The notes below the pieces were generated by a model that had not been told where the DNA came from, ran no database searches, and saw nothing but the letters and a program-made list of their open reading frames with translations. A stretch of DNA of 64,000 nucleotides from Rhodococcus sp. KRD197 (lineage in GTDB: Bacteria; Actinomycetota; Actinomycetes; Mycobacteriales; Mycobacteriaceae), in the NCBI RefSeq assembly GCF_017168235.1, contig NZ_JABFAO010000004.1:1073778-1137777 (forward strand), written 5' to 3'. Both the position numbers and the translations under genes were made by a program. Of the stretch, positions 49,557 through 58,971 are shown piece after piece (within the stretch, counting starts at the first letter, position 1; the number at the start of each line of letters is the position of its first letter).

Positions 49557-50840
49557 CTAGACGGGCTGGCTTGTGGTCAGGGCCTGCCACGCCGCATTGG
49601 CCTGCTCGAGGGCCGGTCCTGCAGCGGCGACTGCCTCCGCGACGGCGGGCTGTTCGACCACGGTCGAGGCGAAGCCCTCTACCGCGGTAGCGGCTGGTGC
49701 AACCCACGTGCCTGCGTCGCTGACGGCCTTTTCGACGACCGGGGCAGCATTCTGAAGGGCGGTGCTCGCCTGAGCGACCAGCTCCGGTCCCGCCTCCGTC
49801 GCCAGTGGTGCCGGGGTCACCGGAACCGGGCTGGTAGCCGGCGCTGCGGGTGCCGCATCGACTGCGGGGGCAGGAGCGGGTGCAGGCTCCTCGATCGTCG
49901 CTGCTTCGCCGCCGGCGGCCGCGCCGCCGATCAGAGCACCGGCTGCAGCGCCGACCGCGGTGGTCGCCGCGACGATCGGTGCCGACACCGCCGCTCCGAC
50001 ACCGGCTCCAGCGAGTGCCGCTGCGCCGGGGACGAAGACGTAGCCGACCGGGCCGGCCCAGACGATCGCCGGAGTCAGGACGGGGGTTGCGGCCACGCCG
50101 AGTCCGGCACCGACGGCCGCGCCGCCGGCGGTGATCGCTGCGCCGGGGACAAGTCCGACACCGAGTCCGACCAGGCCACCCGTCACGGCACCGGCAGCGG
50201 TACCGGCGGCGATACGGTCAGCTCGCGGGGCGGTCGCAAGGCCGTTGTCTACGAGGAGGTTTCCGCCGTCTGCCTGGATGGCCTGGAAGGTGTTCGAGAC
50301 CTGGCGGGCGAAGACACGGTCGACGCCGTCGGGGATTCGATACGGGGTCGCGCCGATCAGGACGGAGTCGTCATCGACCTCGATCGGCACGATCGTCGGC
50401 CGCTTGACCGTCGGCACCGGCACCGGCGCTGGTGCCGGTACCGGTGCGGGAGCGACGGTCTCGGGGCTATCGCTGATGCCGGGGCCCTGGATCGGTGCCG
50501 GGCTGCTCTCGTAGACGACCGGTTCGGAGTAGTAGGTGGTGTCGTAGGAGGGCCGCTGTCGACCTGCGTTGTAGTCGTCGACGGTGCGCGTCTCGGAGTA
50601 GTCGTAGATCGGGCTGTAGCCGGCGATGTACGAGTCCTCGGGAGCGGGCGGGGCGGGTGCCGGAGCCGGCTGGGTCACACCAGGCTGCTGGCCCGGCGCA
50701 ACGGACACACCCGGCTGACCCGGTGCAGCCTGAGCGACACCGGCGCACGCGATGCACAATGCAATGGGGATGGCGCATGCAGCGGCGATCCGCGTCGAGG
50801 TACGCCGATGCCGACCTCCACTGCCAGTCGATCTGAACAT
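49557..50840 (-). CDS. Secreted Pro/Gly/Ala-rich protein with glycine-zipper segments
   Basis: A 427-residue protein from ATG 50840, with AAAGGTGAAG upstream. Signal peptide (IAAACAIPIALCIACAGVAQ), a Pro- and Tyr-rich region (YIAGYSPIYDYSETRTVDDY), a globular stretch (VDRVFARQVSNTFQAIQADG), then long glycine-zipper runs (GAVTGGLVGLGVGLVPGAAI) that could insert in the envelope, and an Ala/Pro tail. First gene of the minus-strand transfer operon that runs to 41449. Role in surface contact is inferred. Confidence 0.65.
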   Translation of the reverse strand: MFRSTGSGGRHRRTSTRIAAACAIPIALCIACAGVAQAAPGQPGVSVAPGQQPGVTQPAPAPAPPAPEDSYIAGYSPIYDYSETRTVDDYNAGRQRPSYDTTYYSEPVVYESSPAPIQGPGISDSPETVAPAPVPAPAPVPVPTVKRPTIVPIEVDDDSVLIGATPYRIPDGVDRVFARQVSNTFQAIQADGGNLLVDNGLATAPRADRIAAGTAAGAVTGGLVGLGVGLVPGAAITAGGAAVGAGLGVAATPVLTPAIVWAGPVGYVFVPGAAALAGAGVGAAVSAPIVAATTAVGAAAGALIGGAAAGGEAATIEEPAPAPAPAVDAAPAAPATSPVPVTPAPLATEAGPELVAQASTALQNAAPVVEKAVSDAGTWVAPAATAVEGFASTVVEQPAVAEAVAAAGPALEQANAAWQALTTSQPV

Positions 50841-50927
50841 TTCTTCACCTTTCATTGACGAACACGAGCGTTGGGTTTACAGCGGGTCGATCCTGGGTGG
50901 TAGTCCGGACCATCCGGGCGTGGTGTC

Positions 50928-50946
50928 GATTGGTTGTCAACCAATC
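50928..50946. promoter_or_regulatory. Palindromic operator at the transfer operon promoter
   Basis: A 9-1-9 palindrome, GATTGGTTGTCAACCAATC, 88 bp upstream of the start at 50840. On the minus strand its centre reads TTGACA, a -35 consensus, so a bound repressor would block the promoter of the operon. Confidence 0.55.
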
Positions 50947-51328
50947 ATGTTGAATAGCAATGTCATTCAGCTATCAGTGGATGATGCTCCATCGAAAGAC
51001 GGGTGGGGTGCAGGTGATGCCGAAGGTTTGCGGGTCCGATCACCCACACCACCACTCGCTTTCGGCATCAGGAGGCGAACTGCGATGAGAGGGAGTTCAG
51101 GAAGAGAATCCACTGAAGGAAGAACGGCACCTGTCTAATCCTTTCTCTGAGAGGGGGTTACGGGATTCTGGTGATGTCCCGGCGGGGCCGCGCAGCACCG
51201 AACATGATGAAATGCGCTTACTGCGCGACCCTCGCGCCGGTCCATCGGTCGAGCTACAGGGCGTCGGGGAGCTCCTGTAGCTCACGACTGGGTGTCAGAG
51301 ATGACCCCAGTCGAGATTGAGGGCCAGA
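50947..51328. other. Non-coding stretch
   Basis: About 380 bp with no supported gene. Short frames on both strands lack ribosome sites. Only scattered inverted repeats are seen; the stretch separates the transfer operon from the regulator module and may hold promoters. Confidence 0.5.
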
Positions 51329-51598
51329 TCAGGCCGCATCGCCGAAGTTGAGAGGGCAGGCGCGGAACATGGTCGTCGAACCGTCCACGGGTACACGGAA
51401 CGTCGGATCACCGTCGGTCCACTCGCCCATGAGATCGCCAGTCTCTTCGCACAGAAGAGCGTGAGTGGAATGCGGTGCGGAGCCAAGAGAGCACACGGCG
51501 AGACCGAGAACCCGGTCGTTCACTGCGCCGCACCGGCTCTGCTGCTTACGCACGGACACCACGGGTGTTTCGAGGATGGTTGAGTTGCTCGACAGCAC
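51329..51598 (-). CDS. Hypothetical protein (89 aa), uncertain
   Basis: An 89-residue frame, here started at GTG 51598: VLSSNSTILETPVVSVRKQQ, CGAVNDRVLGLAVCSLGSAP, LMGEWTDGDPTFRVPVDGST. GC3 is high and the sequence is not low-complexity, so it may be real, but there is no ribosome site and no family. 51599-51892 holds nothing supported. Confidence 0.35.
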   Translation of the reverse strand: MLSSNSTILETPVVSVRKQQSRCGAVNDRVLGLAVCSLGSAPHSTHALLCEETGDLMGEWTDGDPTFRVPVDGSTTMFRACPLNFGDAA

Positions 51599-51892
51599 AG
51601 TTGCGCTCCGTTTCCGGGGCGCTCTCCTAGGCGACGTCCGATAGGCTGTAAATGCCCATGTGGACGCGACTAAGTCGCACCCCTGTCTGCTGGGTCGGCC
51701 CTCGTGGATGCGCTTTGCGGACGCCAATCAGCTACGCGCACCACGGGGGTTCTTCTTTGGTCGGGTCGTGTGCTAAACCTTACTTGGAGCGTCCGGTTTA
51801 AACAACCCGTGGTAACCAATCTGTTTAATCACTGCATCATGTGCTACCAGGAATAGGCGGGTGACATTGTGAGTCACCGTGGAGTACCAGCG

Positions 51893-52336
51893 ATGAAGCG
51901 CCGCCTCCGCGGCTTCGATCCGAGCCGCCTGCGGGACGCCCGAGCCAGGGCGCGACTCAGTGGCGCGGAGGTTGCCAGGCGAAGCGGCATCGGTGCATCG
52001 ACCTACTCCCAGTGGGAGCAAGGGAAAGCCGATCCGGGCATTGCTGCGCTGTCGCGCTGCCTCGCAGTGCTGAATACTGCTGTGACTGACGTGGTGATCG
52101 TCGATCCGAGCGAGGAACACCTCGGAGACTTGCGAGTAGCTCGAGGCCTCACCCAGGGCGACCTCGCTGGACGAGTCAAGGTAAGCCCCCAGCACATCGG
52201 CGCACTCGAACGCGGACATGTAAAGCTGTCCGATGCGATGGCTCAGAAAATCGCGAGTGCTCTTGGTTTCGAGGTGTCGCGCGTGGTGGCCTCCTTTGAT
52301 CGAGTTAGGAATCGACCGCCGGACGTCTTGCCCTGA
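51893..52336 (+). CDS. Double helix-turn-helix (XRE-type) regulator
   Basis: A 147-residue protein with two XRE domains in tandem: LRDARARARLSGAEVARRSG plus GASTYSQWEQGKADPGIAAL, then LGDLRVARGLTQGDLAGRVK plus VSPQHIGALERGHVKLSDAM. Two-domain XRE proteins are frequent regulators in actinobacterial mobile DNA. ATG 51893 has GTGGAG upstream; GTG 51869 adds eight residues. It may control the module that follows. Confidence 0.75.
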   Translation: MKRRLRGFDPSRLRDARARARLSGAEVARRSGIGASTYSQWEQGKADPGIAALSRCLAVLNTAVTDVVIVDPSEEHLGDLRVARGLTQGDLAGRVKVSPQHIGALERGHVKLSDAMAQKIASALGFEVSRVVASFDRVRNRPPDVLP

Positions 52337-52669
52337 CGATCGCCTTCGATAGCTGGCCTTCATGTCGCATGCAGTGCAGTCCAGTGGCAGCTGAACGGGA
52401 TCGACCTCGTCTGTAACGAGCCGGCCACCTTCCGGCTGCGAGACGTTCCGCAGCTGGAGTCTTGTCGATCCACGAAACACGACGCCCGATCGGAGCGCGT
52501 CACCTTTCGTCATCACGCGTGGAACACTATGGCCCCCCTGAGCGATGGGCAAGTAGAAGTCAATTTCGAATAAGTCACACCGCGCTGACCTGCCAATTTA
52601 GGCCAACTGCGTTTCTTTACCCCCAGTCGATTATTGACCACATATTGACCTCGACCCTAGGATGGTTCA
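52337..52669. other. Intergenic stretch with TATTGACC repeats
   Basis: 333 bp, lower in GC than its surroundings. TTATTGACCACATATTGACC just before the gene at 52670 contains TATTGACC twice, 12 bp apart, a plausible regulator site or -35 region. A minus-strand frame across it has no coding character. Confidence 0.4.
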
Positions 52670-53317
52670 GTGACGCAAACGGGACACCCTCTCTGGTTTG
52701 CCACCTGCGTCAGCTCTCGCAGAAGGCAGCGGAACCTCACGATCGTTGGGTTGCGCGATGCCGGCGGCCCAACAAAACCCGTCGTGTTGATGGCAGAGCG
52801 CGGAGAGCTTAGTAACCCGCGGCCGAGTACCTTGCGAAAGTTCGATACAGGACTGAGTTGGAAACCGGGAAGCGCGGCGAATGTCTATTGGGAACGCGCC
52901 CAGCCAGTTGTTCTAGGCCGAGCACCGTACAAATCCGGCACGGGCAATATTGCCGTCGGGCTCGACCCTCTAACTAAACTGCTCGCTGCTCAGAGGGACA
53001 TTCACGGGAAAGTCGCCGGCCTGGAAAACCGCACATCAAGTCTGGATGACTTGAGGACGGCCCTTGGCCAGCTCGATGTTGCAGTTTCGGCCATCGCCGG
53101 GTCCTTCGTCACCGAGACGCTGGAACGCAACCACGGGCAGCACAACAAGGCAATCGATTCCGCCATTGCGGCGCTACTGGAGCTTCCTGTCAGTGAGGAC
53201 GATCCGGAGCGCGAGGAAAAACTGTATCGGCGTTGGCTTTACGGCAATGCCATAGACATAGACCAACCAACAGCCAAGCGATTTTCACGCCGGCTGAAAG
53301 ACAGTCGAACCCGCTGA
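52670..53317 (+). CDS. Hypothetical XRE-related regulator of the ImmA module
   Basis: A 215-residue protein from GTG 52670. VVLMAERGELSNPRPSTLRK then FDTGLSWKPGSAANVYWERA matches the HTH region of actinobacterial prophage regulators (recognition-helix segment plus WKPGSA). The C-terminal half is helical (LRTALGQLDVAVSAIAGSFV). It precedes a degenerate XRE-like gene and an ImmA/IrrE protease by short gaps, so the set is probably one operon. Confidence 0.6.
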   Translation: MTQTGHPLWFATCVSSRRRQRNLTIVGLRDAGGPTKPVVLMAERGELSNPRPSTLRKFDTGLSWKPGSAANVYWERAQPVVLGRAPYKSGTGNIAVGLDPLTKLLAAQRDIHGKVAGLENRTSSLDDLRTALGQLDVAVSAIAGSFVTETLERNHGQHNKAIDSAIAALLELPVSEDDPEREEKLYRRWLYGNAIDIDQPTAKRFSRRLKDSRTR

Positions 53318-53329
53318 CAAAGAACGGAA

Positions 53330-53779
53330 ATGGATATGTCGAAGACGACCCCACCTCTCCACCTGAGAATCAACAAACTGTTCGAGGCAACTCACACGGC
53401 AGACGACCCGGAACTCAGCAATGCCGCGGTCGCCGAAGCGGTTTCTAGCTCCCTGGAACGGCTGGTTCGCGACACGGAAATTGCGGCGTTACGTGCCGAG
53501 TCCGGTCTGCGATTCGTCGACAGCGACCTCGTCCAAGCTCTCGCCGCCTACTTCGAGGCTCCGACATCCTTTCTCGCGAACAAGTGGGACGCGGTTGCGG
53601 AGAGCTACGACCGCGAGCTGTCGGTACTGATCCATCTCCGTGAATCTGGGGTCCAGCTGCTCGCGATGCGTGACGGAGGCGAAATGAGCGCCGACGACCT
53701 CATGAACATCCTTCAACAGCTCCCTGAGCAGCAAGAACGCAGAGAAACTGATGCAGGCGGTACCAGGAGTAACGTGTAG
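53330..53779 (+). CDS. Putative XRE-family regulator paired with ImmA
   Basis: A 149-residue helical protein (PPLHLRINKLFEATHTADDP, AEAVSSSLERLVRDTEIAAL, LVQALAAYFEAPTSFLANKW). The last stretch resembles the end of an XRE repressor (LAxYFxVPxxYL), the usual partner and substrate of ImmA proteases; the HTH itself is weak. It starts 12 bp after the preceding stop. Confidence 0.6.
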   Translation: MDMSKTTPPLHLRINKLFEATHTADDPELSNAAVAEAVSSSLERLVRDTEIAALRAESGLRFVDSDLVQALAAYFEAPTSFLANKWDAVAESYDRELSVLIHLRESGVQLLAMRDGGEMSADDLMNILQQLPEQQERRETDAGGTRSNV

Positions 53780-53827
53780 CGGCGTTCGTTGTTTTCAAGT
53801 AACAAAGGTCGGAGGGAGTCGGGACCC

Positions 53828-54343
53828 GTGAGCCAGGAGAGTCAAATTCGTTCGGCTGTACGGCGTATTGCAGAGAACATGCCGTCAGACGAGCCGTGGT
53901 CGCGTCGTAGATTTATCGACCTTGTCGCGGAAGAGCGCAACCGGCCGATTGTTCTATGGCCAGTTGAGTCGGCACTCCTGAGCCGTGTAGGCCTGACCGG
54001 GACGCTTTGCGGCTTATGGGTTGCACGCAAGCAAGACGACTTCATCGTGTACGGGTCGGACGTGGCTGAGTATCAAGCGGATCAGGTGATCAGTCATGAG
54101 GTCGGGCATATGGTGCTATCTCATACTGGACTGCCTGAATCGCAGCACAGCAAGGCGATGCTCAGGGTGTTGTTGCCGCACATACCGGAGCGGACGATCG
54201 AAATTGCGCTGGGCCGCGACAGCTTCGAGGACGACCAGGAGGTCGCTGCCGAGTCCTTCGCAGACCGCATCATGGTTGAGGCAATGGTCAACCGGAATCG
54301 CCGCCAGTCGCCCCTGCGATCAACATTCTTCAGAGCGAAATGA
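53828..54343 (+). CDS. ImmA/IrrE-type metallopeptidase
   Basis: A 171-residue protein from GTG 53828 (GGAGGGAG upstream). QADQVISHEVGHMVLSH carries the HExxH zinc site, and EVAAESFADRIMVEA supplies the third acidic ligand, as in ImmA of ICEBs1 and IrrE. Such proteases cut a neighbouring XRE repressor to switch on mobile-element or stress genes. Stop overlaps the start of the membrane-protein gene (ATGA), so the two are tightly coupled. Confidence 0.82.
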   Translation: MSQESQIRSAVRRIAENMPSDEPWSRRRFIDLVAEERNRPIVLWPVESALLSRVGLTGTLCGLWVARKQDDFIVYGSDVAEYQADQVISHEVGHMVLSHTGLPESQHSKAMLRVLLPHIPERTIEIALGRDSFEDDQEVAAESFADRIMVEAMVNRNRRQSPLRSTFFRAK

Positions 54344-55533
54344 CGTCCCCCGTCCCGGCCTGGATCTCGTGGCCAATCATCGTACTAATGGCACTGACTT
54401 TGGTAGTGCGCGTCGCTTGGCTGAACTCGTCGTTCATCGATCGGCTCACTACGCGCTCGCTGATCATCGGATGGTTCGGCTTGGTTCTTCGAGAACGAGC
54501 GGTTCAGGATGCGATCAGGCACCTGCCCAAACCGCTCGGCGACGTCGCACTATTCCAGCAGCTGACCTTCTGTTGCATTGTCATGATCGTGATGGCTATC
54601 TACGGCATGTCCCGATTGTGGATCGGGGCTGACCCTTTCACTGTATGGAAGCGGCAACGGGTCTACGACGCGATCGGTCTGGCGCTCAGCGCTGTCATCT
54701 TGGTAGCCGGCACACCATCACGGAAGGCCGGTGAGCTGGTCGATCAGTACTTGGGGTGGCCAGCGGTTGTCTTGTGGACCGCCTTCTACGCCCCCATCCT
54801 GTATGTCGCTGTCGCTGTCATGCGGATCTTTCTCCGAGAAGCCCGGCACCCCGATACCGCAGTGCGGGAGAAGGCCCTCTACAGCTTGGCGATAGTGATT
54901 GCGCTCGGGCTCGCGGTCGTTGGTGTAAGCACCCCGATTCTCACGCTCCAAGAGGTCCTGACAGGTTCTGGGTCGGCTGACCCTGAGATGCATGTGAAGG
55001 CCCTGACTTACTTCCTCGCGGTTGCTGGATCGTTAATCATGGGTGCGGTTCCGGTTGCGGCAGTACTGCGGGCGAAGCTAGGGCAGGATCGAATCAGTAA
55101 GAATCTGAAAGAGATTGAGCTTCTTTGGCGCGACATGACAGATCTGTTTCCGGAGGTCAGACGGCCTGAGGCGAGACCAGAAACAGACAGTTTCGATGAA
55201 GCGGACCGTGACGAGGAGCTCCCCGACGCCGCGAGGAAACTACACCGCAGAATTATTGAGATTCACGATGCTGCACGCCGACTCAGCAAATGGAACGCAA
55301 GCCCATCTAACGACACACCTTCGACGGAACTCAAGGCCGAGAGGATCGCCGCCGAGCTCGAAAAGGCTTATGTCGCCAAGGCGTCGGGGCAAACACCCCC
55401 CGAACGCTACGACCTTTTGATGTTGCTGGCGCAGCGATCGGGGGCCTACGACCTCACCGCGACGAGCGATGAACTGGTCCACGTGGCAAGGGCTTGGCGC
55501 AAACTACGCCAACAGCAGACAGTACGGCCCTAA
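54340..55533 (+). CDS. Polytopic membrane protein with cytoplasmic C-terminal domain (DUF6545/MAB_1171c-like)
   Basis: A 397-residue protein. About seven membrane segments in the first 255 residues (WPIIVLMALTLVVRVAWL; LTFCCIVMIVMAIYGMSRLW; LAVAGSLIMGAVPVAAVLRA), then a soluble helical domain (SKNLKEIELLWRDMTDLFPE; LHRRIIEIHDAARRLSKWNA; YVAKASGQTPPERYDLLMLL). This build and its pairing with an ImmA gene recall the MAB_1171c-type family of actinobacteria, whose function is unknown. The coupling suggests that it is the effector or signal end of the ImmA switch. Confidence 0.65.
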   Translation: MTSPVPAWISWPIIVLMALTLVVRVAWLNSSFIDRLTTRSLIIGWFGLVLRERAVQDAIRHLPKPLGDVALFQQLTFCCIVMIVMAIYGMSRLWIGADPFTVWKRQRVYDAIGLALSAVILVAGTPSRKAGELVDQYLGWPAVVLWTAFYAPILYVAVAVMRIFLREARHPDTAVREKALYSLAIVIALGLAVVGVSTPILTLQEVLTGSGSADPEMHVKALTYFLAVAGSLIMGAVPVAAVLRAKLGQDRISKNLKEIELLWRDMTDLFPEVRRPEARPETDSFDEADRDEELPDAARKLHRRIIEIHDAARRLSKWNASPSNDTPSTELKAERIAAELEKAYVAKASGQTPPERYDLLMLLAQRSGAYDLTATSDELVHVARAWRKLRQQQTVRP

Positions 55534-55579
55534 CGGGCGTCTCTAGTGCTTGAACCAGCTCGCCTCATTCGCCTCGGTT

Positions 55580-56248
55580 TTAGCGCTCCAGGCCGCGTGG
55601 ATCCCTGGCGACAAAGAGCGCTACGTTCCCCACCATGTTGACCTCTACCTGCTTGAATCGGATGTCGAGCGCTTTTTCCAAGCCCGGCAGATCGTCGTGC
55701 CAATTTCCGAACGCACCGATCTTGTTGTACGCCGTCATCAGTGCCTTGCCGAATAGGGTGTACCGCTGGTCAACTCCGATCACGGTCGATCCGAACAGCA
55801 CTCCCTGAGGCTTCAGCAGGGCAGCGAGGTTATCGAACGCCGCATCTTTGGTCGACCAATCGCCTGGTAGGCAGTGCAACACATAGTTGATCGAAATTGA
55901 GTCGAACTTTCCGATGGTGTCGTCGAACGGTTCGAGCACATCGTGCTCGATCGACGTTGTGGGGATATGAAGTCGAGATGATGTGTGCTGGAGTGAATTC
56001 GGACTGAGATCAGTGAGTGTGAGATCAACGTCCTGGGGTAGCTGCGCGTTGGCGAGTAGCCAGCCTGAGCCGGGGCCGACCTCAAGGTGTCGCTGCCCGA
56101 TGCGTCCGTTATACAGGTCAAGGAAATTCTGTCGGTTGCAGCGCCAGGCGTAGCTGTTCGATAGTCGCATGACCCAGAGGTCGTACACATTCAAGAACAG
56201 ATTGCTGCTGTATGGAGCCGCCCCTGCTTGGGTCGAGTCAGATGTCAT
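55580..56248 (-). CDS. Class I SAM-dependent methyltransferase
   Basis: A 222-residue protein from ATG 56248 with AAAGGAAC upstream. HLEVGPGSGWLLANAQLP is motif I, LTLTDLSPNSLQHTSSRL motif II, and SISINYVLHCLPGDWSTKDA motif IV. The substrate cannot be told; sequence resembles small-molecule (not DNA) methylases. It is convergent with the membrane-protein gene, 46 bp away, and occurs with ImmA/DUF6545 genes in the same order, so it may belong to the same module. Confidence 0.8.
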   Translation of the reverse strand: MTSDSTQAGAAPYSSNLFLNVYDLWVMRLSNSYAWRCNRQNFLDLYNGRIGQRHLEVGPGSGWLLANAQLPQDVDLTLTDLSPNSLQHTSSRLHIPTTSIEHDVLEPFDDTIGKFDSISINYVLHCLPGDWSTKDAAFDNLAALLKPQGVLFGSTVIGVDQRYTLFGKALMTAYNKIGAFGNWHDDLPGLEKALDIRFKQVEVNMVGNVALFVARDPRGLER

Positions 56249-56535
56249 CGAGCCGATGTTCCTTTCGGAGTGTGTGAGCCATTCCCCCGCGTGGCTACCA
56301 CGCGGTCTAAGAGTCTGCCTCATCTGTTTGCTTGTTCGCTTAGGCGGATCGGCCCAGGAGTTGAGCCGGAGTGCTACGGCTAGCGCTCTTCCATCGGGCC
56401 ACTGGGGCGCACGTGAATTGCTCTTGCAAGCCGATGCCCGAATCTTGTTACAGCTTCACGGCGTGTCAAACCGCCGCTGGGCGCAATCTGTTACAGAATC
56501 CGGGGATGGATTGGCGTCCGGGAAAGGTGTCAGCG

Positions 56536-56736
56536 ATGGCCATGCAGAGCAAGGGGTCGAGGCGTATGTACGCAACTCGCATCCCTGTGGAGGTTGGTGA
56601 CCTGATCGAACGGCGAGCACTTGAGGCGGGCTGCACGTCTACGTCGCAGTACCTTGCGGATCTGCTCGCAGTGGTTCACGGACGCCCCGACCTGGTACGC
56701 GAACTGAATCAAGAGGTGATGCCACTAACCGCATAG
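56536..56736 (+). CDS. Ribbon-helix-helix protein upstream of rep
   Basis: A 66-residue protein from ATG 56536 with AAAGG upstream. MYATRIPVEVGDLIERRALE then GCTSTSQYLADLLAVVHGRP is an RHH fold. Next to the replication gene such proteins usually control copy number. The preceding 56249-56535 is an intergenic region with the promoter of the methyltransferase. Confidence 0.7.
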   Translation: MAMQSKGSRRMYATRIPVEVGDLIERRALEAGCTSTSQYLADLLAVVHGRPDLVRELNQEVMPLTA

Positions 56737-56974
56737 CAAGGACAAAATGAGGCGGGTTTGAGGACGGTTAGCCTCTGCCCCCATTTGCACATCAAGTGCA
56801 GACCGAAAAAATCGAGCCCCCGACTGGCAGGTCGAGGGCCCGAGGTGAAACGGAGAGCCAATCTTCGTTCCGGTACTGCATTCCCCTGGAAGGGACAGAC
56901 TATTGCTGGTCTTGTCTCAGGGTACCTCGCGCCCTGATGAAGGTTCAAGAACTGATGCTCGTGTCGGGTCGACG

Positions 56975-58873
56975 ATGTCGACGCCCGACCACATTTGGAG
57001 ACGACTGTCTCCATTAATGACCGCGCGTCGGTCCATGCGGGTGTGGAGTGCCGCTAGCGGCAAGTTCGATACCTCGCGGAGTCTGACGAAGCACCTACCG
57101 TCCGTGCCGGCCGCGCTGCCGATCTATGCGCGCGGCCGCACGAGCCTGCTAGCGCTGGACTTCGACGCAAAACACCACACGCCAGAGCAAGTCGACGTTG
57201 ATGTCGAACGTGCCTTGGGATGGCTCCACGAATGCGGCGCGCGCACCGTCACCGACCGCTCTACGAGCGGTGGCCGCCACGTCCTGGTGCCCATGGCCAC
57301 CGACATCCCTCTGCGCGTCGACGACATTAAAATTGTGATGCAGCTGCTCACTGCCCGCCTGGTCACCCTGGACGCCACTCCGATGCTCAACGCGGAGTGG
57401 GGATGCATCACTCCCCCTGGCTCACCCTGCCGAGAGGGTGGCTACCGACTCCTCGACGGCACTCTCGACGACGCGATCGACGCCTTCACCGTCCGGTCCG
57501 ATCGCGGCGTCGTCGCGCGCCTGATCGCTCTGCTGGGCGGTGCAACCACTCCTCGGCATCGAACTCCCACTGCGGCTGTCGCCGCCTCCCTGACCCAGGA
57601 CGAGCGCGTCGTCGGTATCGGACGCGATCGACGCCTGGACCCGCGTTACCACCGCAACACCCCCGTGCCAGAGGCCGTCGAGACGTACGCGGCCACCGGC
57701 AAGTTCACCAGAGCCCACAAAGCCCTCTGGGAATCCCCGTCGGAAGCACGCCAGTCCGTCATCAGCCACGCAGTCCTTCGTGGTGCCAGCGCTGCGGACA
57801 TCGAGAAAGCGATCGCCACCACGAAGTGGTCCGGTCTACGTCGCGCCTACATCGACAAGTACGGAACCCATTCGGCCGCAGCGCTGCAACGAGACGTGGA
57901 CAAGGCCCTGAGCTGGGCGGCGACGATCGTGCGGCCATTCCACGAACTCACGCACAAGAACAGATACACAGGGGGGGATGGTTCTTTCCTGAAAGATCGA
58001 GTTCGTAGACAGTGGCTTGCGCAGGCGAAGCTGTGGATCGACGCAGAATTTCTCGGTACCCGCCAACGACCGGTCTTACTCGCAGTAGTCCAGGCCCTCG
58101 CATACACGTCCGCTTTGGCCGGCGAATTGGTCGAGGGAGTCCCGGTAGTCGCAGTTGGCGGTCGAAGCCTCTCGCACGCAGCGGGACTGATGTCGGAATC
58201 GACCGTGTGGAGTGCGCTGAGATTGCTCCGAGAGACCCCAGGCTCTCCCCTGCTGCTGGTTGCACGCGGTGCAGGTCGAGAGGCGGATCGCTACGCCTTG
58301 ACCACAGCAGCGACGACGAACGGGCCTAGACGGTCGCATATCGACCGAGCACGGGTTGAACCGATACACCCGGCCTGGAGTGTGTTGGGCCTTCGCGGCC
58401 GAGCACTGTACGAGCTGGTCGAGGCCGGGCTCGCCACCGACGTCGACGACGCATTCGCTGCCGCCAAGCTCAGGCCTTCCAACGGATACGCAATCCTCGC
58501 GGATCTGATGACCGCTGGGCTCATCGAACGGGATAGCGCAAAGCTGACCCTAGGACGCCGCACGCTGGACGACGTAGCGGCCGCTCACGGACTCGGAACC
58601 ATCGCGGCCGACCGTATCGTTCGTCACCGAGCTGAAAGGCTTCTGTGGCAGGTCTGGCTTGAGCGACGTTTCGAGCCGCAAACGGGGCTCACTGCCAACG
58701 TGGGCGCAAAAAGCAGCTGGTTGCCAGCGATGTATCCCGCTCCCCCACTCGGCGACGACGCCGAGGAGCTCTGGGCAGCCAGGATGTCAGCGGGCCCACC
58801 CAGAAGAGACCCGGAACTGGAAGCGATCGAGCTTGTTAGCGACCAACTAGGTGCCGTGATCGTGCCAGGGTGA
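56975..58873 (+). CDS. rep: Replication initiator with primase-polymerase-like N-terminus
   Basis: A 632-residue protein from ATG 56975 (frame open to 56903). Residues 40-170 look like an archaeo-eukaryotic primase-polymerase: LLALDFDAKHHTPEQVDVDV (hDhD motif), VTDRSTSGGRHVLVPM (SxxxGxH motif) and LVTLDATPMLNAEWGCITPP. Middle part helical; the C-terminal 200 residues contain winged-helix-like segments (SHAAGLMSESTVWSALRLLR, SNGYAILADLMTAGLIERDS). This is the replication protein architecture of many actinobacterial plasmids. Together with parA it marks this end of the window as the plasmid core. Confidence 0.75.
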   Translation: MSTPDHIWRRLSPLMTARRSMRVWSAASGKFDTSRSLTKHLPSVPAALPIYARGRTSLLALDFDAKHHTPEQVDVDVERALGWLHECGARTVTDRSTSGGRHVLVPMATDIPLRVDDIKIVMQLLTARLVTLDATPMLNAEWGCITPPGSPCREGGYRLLDGTLDDAIDAFTVRSDRGVVARLIALLGGATTPRHRTPTAAVAASLTQDERVVGIGRDRRLDPRYHRNTPVPEAVETYAATGKFTRAHKALWESPSEARQSVISHAVLRGASAADIEKAIATTKWSGLRRAYIDKYGTHSAAALQRDVDKALSWAATIVRPFHELTHKNRYTGGDGSFLKDRVRRQWLAQAKLWIDAEFLGTRQRPVLLAVVQALAYTSALAGELVEGVPVVAVGGRSLSHAAGLMSESTVWSALRLLRETPGSPLLLVARGAGREADRYALTTAATTNGPRRSHIDRARVEPIHPAWSVLGLRGRALYELVEAGLATDVDDAFAAAKLRPSNGYAILADLMTAGLIERDSAKLTLGRRTLDDVAAAHGLGTIAADRIVRHRAERLLWQVWLERRFEPQTGLTANVGAKSSWLPAMYPAPPLGDDAEELWAARMSAGPPRRDPELEAIELVSDQLGAVIVPG

Positions 58874-58971
58874 ACGCCGTACGTCGGAGGTAGATCCGAC
58901 GCATTTGAGGCGTCTCACCAGGGCGCATACAACGAGATTCGAGATAGCGAGCCTCCCGATACCATCTGCCT

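Noticed and set aside
49182..50858. 558-codon plus-strand frame
   Set aside because: Antisense of the Gly/Ala-rich secreted protein gene; composition is Arg/Cys/Gly-rich shadow.
51773..52552. 259-codon minus-strand frame
   Set aside because: Antisense of the double-XRE regulator and without ribosome site or motif; part of it may be real but I cannot support it.
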